DNA of 7,476 nucleotides from Eubacteriales bacterium (lineage in GTDB: Bacteria > Bacillota_A > Clostridia > Christensenellales > Aristaeellaceae), in NCBI GenBank assembly GCA_030528845.1, contig JAUMYC010000121.1:1-7476 (forward strand). The letters are read 5' to 3'. The notes beneath the pieces were generated by a model that made no database searches, was not told the DNA's origin, and saw only the letters and a program-made list of their open reading frames with translations. Each line of letters opens with the position of its first letter. Position 1 is the stretch's first letter. Shown here piece after piece: positions 6,166 to 7,476 of this stretch. A program made the position numbers and the translations under genes.

Positions 6166-7296
6166 TTATTCGTCGTCCGCCTCGTCGAACGCCTCGTCGA
6201 GCACGTCGAGATCGTCCTCGTCCTTGTCGTCGTCCTCGTCCCGTTCGTCGGCGGGCTCGAGCTCGCCCTGACGCAGCAGCGCGCGGACCTTCTCCTCGAG
6301 CTCCTCCATGACCTCGGGATGCTCCTTGATGTAGATGCGCGCGTTTTCGCGGCCCTGCGCGATGCGCTGGTCGTCATAGGAGAACCAGGAGCCGCTCTTT
6401 TTGATCAGATCGTGTTCGATGGCGATGTCGAGCAGGCTGCCCGCGCGGGAAACGCCCTCGCCGAAGAGCATATCTACCACGCAGGTCTTGAACGGCGGGG
6501 CCACTTTGTTTTTGACCACCTTGATCTTGGTGCGGTAGCCCATGATGTTGCTGCCTTCCTTGATGGGCTCGCCCTTGCGGATGTCCAGACGCATGGAAGC
6601 GTAGAATTTGAGCGCCTTGCCGCCGGTGGTGGTCTCCGGGTTGCCGTAGATCACGCCCACCTTTTCGCGCAGCTGGTTGATGAAGATGGCGATGGCGTTG
6701 GTCTTGGCGATGACGCCGGCCAGCTTGCGCAGCGCCTGGGACATGAGGCGGGCCTGCAGACCGACGTGGCTGTCGCCCATGTCGCCTTCGATCTCCGCCT
6801 TGGGCACGAGCGCCGCCACGGAGTCGATGACAACGATGTCGATGGCGCCGGAGCGCACGAGCTCTTCGGTGATGTCGAGCGCCTGTTCGCCGTTGTCCGG
6901 CTGCGCAACATAGAGCTCGTCGATATCCACGCCCAGCTTTTTGGCGTAGACCGGGTCGAGCGCGTGCTCCGCGTCGATGAAAGCGGCTGTGCCGCCCAAT
7001 TTCTGCGCCTCGGCCACGGCGTGCAGCGCGATGGTCGTCTTACCGGAGGATTCCGGGCCGTAGATCTCGATGATGCGCCCGCGCGGGAAGCCGCCCACGC
7101 CCAGCGCGGAATCCAGATGCATGATGCCCGTGGGGATGACCTCCACCTGCGTGTTGGCGCTGTCGCCCAGCTTCATCAAAGAGCCCTTGCCGAAGTCCTT
7201 CTCGATCTTACCCAGAGCGATCTCCAGCGCCTTCCTGCGCTCGTCGCCGAATTTCTGCGTCGCCAGCGCTTTTTCCTTTTTCTTCTCAGCTGCCAT
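6166..7296 (-). CDS. recA: Recombinase RecA
   Basis: This 376-residue protein is the cytoplasmic DNA strand-exchange ATPase that drives homologous recombination and triggers LexA self-cleavage. Walker A GPESSGKT lies at 80-87, catalytic Glu110 in IDAEHALD, and Walker B VVIDS at 155-159. DNA-binding loop L1 spans about 168-186 ([19 protein letters not shown]), and L2 about 208-227 begins at Gln208 and includes GNPETTTGG. The start is ATG 7296, nine bases after GGAGG (7310-7306). The in-frame ATG at 7302 is only three bases from that site and is less likely. It is longer than most RecA proteins because of a strongly acidic tail: 21 of the last 32 residues are Asp or Glu. Promoter, possible operator and terminator are all visible. 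No recX follows; a terminator and a MATE gene do. Confidence 0.98.
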   Translation of the reverse strand: MAAEKKKEKALATQKFGDERRKALEIALGKIEKDFGKGSLMKLGDSANTQVEVIPTGIMHLDSALGVGGFPRGRIIEIYGPESSGKTTIALHAVAEAQKLGGTAAFIDAEHALDPVYAKKLGVDIDELYVAQPDNGEQALDITEELVRSGAIDIVVIDSVAALVPKAEIEGDMGDSHVGLQARLMSQALRKLAGVIAKTNAIAIFINQLREKVGVIYGNPETTTGGKALKFYASMRLDIRKGEPIKEGSNIMGYRTKIKVVKNKVAPPFKTCVVDMLFGEGVSRAGSLLDIAIEHDLIKKSGSWFSYDDQRIAQGRENARIYIKEHPEVMEELEEKVRALLRQGELEPADERDEDDDKDEDDLDVLDEAFDEADDE

Positions 7297-7305
7297 GCTC
7301 ATTAT

Positions 7306-7310
7306 CCTCC
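7306..7310 (-). promoter_or_regulatory. recA ribosome-binding site that decides the start
   Basis: GGAGG on the minus strand leaves 9 bases to ATG 7296 but only 3 to the in-frame ATG 7302. Normal spacing favours 7296, giving a protein that begins MAAEKKKEK. Confidence 0.8.
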
Positions 7311-7312
7311 AC

Positions 7313-7332
7313 ATACGAATTTCGATGCGTAT
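7313..7332. promoter_or_regulatory. Inverted repeat at the recA transcription start, candidate repressor operator
   Basis: ATACG at 7313-7317 and CGTAT at 7328-7332 form an interrupted palindrome of pattern ATACGnATnnnnATnCGTAT, with 14 of 20 positions symmetric. It directly abuts the -10 hexamer and covers the predicted transcription start, where LexA-type repressors bind. It does not fit the Bacillus SOS box (CGAAC-N4-GTTCG), so a LexA link is only an inference. Confidence 0.45.
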
Positions 7333-7361
7333 ATTATAGCATCTCCTTGCGCGCAGCGCAA
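7333..7361 (-). promoter_or_regulatory. recA promoter
   Basis: On the minus strand, TTGCGC (7361-7356) and a perfect TATAAT (7338-7333) are separated by 17 bases. An A/T-rich stretch at about 7364-7381 lies just upstream of the -35 and could act as an UP element. Transcription should start near 7326, about 30 bases before ATG 7296. Confidence 0.85.
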
Positions 7362-7415
7362 CAGGAAAATACAAATTTTTCAGCGGATCTGCGAGGATCA
7401 GGCGAGGGAGGGAAG

Positions 7416-7434
7416 GCAGGGGCTCTGCCCCTGC
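7416..7434. repeat. GC-rich hairpin 1 upstream of recA
   Basis: GCAGGGGC at 7416-7423 pairs with GCCCCTGC at 7427-7434 around a 3-base loop. No T-run follows on either strand, so it does not look like a standard terminator. The sequence resembles short dispersed palindromic repeats seen between genes in GC-rich bacteria, but copy number cannot be judged here. Confidence 0.6.
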
Positions 7435-7442
7435 ACCCCGTT

Positions 7443-7466
7443 GCGCAGGGCGAGCGCGCCCTGCGC
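7443..7466. repeat. GC-rich hairpin 2 upstream of recA
   Basis: GCGCAGGGCG at 7443-7452 pairs perfectly with CGCCCTGCGC at 7457-7466 around a 4-base loop, eight bases beyond hairpin 1. A 9-base near-palindrome GCCATTGGC at 7464-7472 partly overlaps it. No coding region was found from 7375 to the window end. Confidence 0.65.
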
Positions 7467-7476
7467 CATTGGCAGA

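Noticed and set aside
7297..7374. N-terminal extension of RecA to an upstream in-frame ATG at 7374
   Set aside because: The extension would cover the promoter and the predicted transcription start, and its residues do not resemble a RecA N-terminus.
1..7476. Search for CRISPR arrays, tRNA or rRNA genes, insertion sequences, toxin-antitoxin pairs or defence genes
   Set aside because: No regularly spaced direct repeats, no transposase, integrase or restriction motifs, and no tRNA-like cloverleaf were seen on either strand. RadC-like genes can occur in mobile elements, but nothing else here points to one.

Overview
The window looks like chromosome of a GC-rich, Gram-positive Clostridia-type bacterium (Firmicutes), perhaps a gut lineage. 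The signs are strong AGGAGG-type ribosome-binding sites, textbook TTGACA/TATAAT housekeeping promoters, intrinsic hairpin-plus-T terminators, a secreted peptidoglycan-binding protein with Thr-Pro linkers, a lipoprotein foldase and a Firmicutes-like RecA. The species cannot be fixed from this sequence alone. Third codon positions are very GC-rich, which creates long spurious open frames on the antisense strands.

Layout, left to right. (1) 1-2112, minus: a secreted modular protein, cut by the left edge. It has a signal peptide, a beta-propeller-like region, and peptidoglycan-binding-type repeats separated by Thr-Pro linkers. (2) 2213-3198, minus: a two-gene unit in which a small acidic unknown protein is followed by a RadC/JAMM-family protein. 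Their stop and start codons overlap by 4 nt. (3) 3199-3367: a divergent promoter region with back-to-back promoters, the rightward one matching consensus exactly. (4) 3368-4519, plus: two tandem cyclophilins, first a membrane-anchored lipoprotein form and then a cytoplasmic form. They share long stretches of near-identical DNA and end at a strong bidirectional terminator (4541-4573). (5) 4600-6006, minus: a MATE-family multidrug/Na+ antiporter with its own good promoter. (6) 6166-7296, minus: recA with promoter and terminator, and an inverted repeat across the predicted transcription start. (7) 7375-7476: no gene seen, but two tight GC-rich hairpins.

Most genes are housekeeping: protein folding on both sides of the membrane, cell-wall contact, efflux, and DNA recombination/repair. 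I see no phage, transposon, CRISPR, toxin-antitoxin or defence system and no clear new multi-gene system. The most interesting points are the mosaic identity of the two cyclophilins, the coupled small acidic gene plus RadC-like protein that seems to lack the usual JAMM glutamate, and the unusual inverted repeat in the recA promoter.
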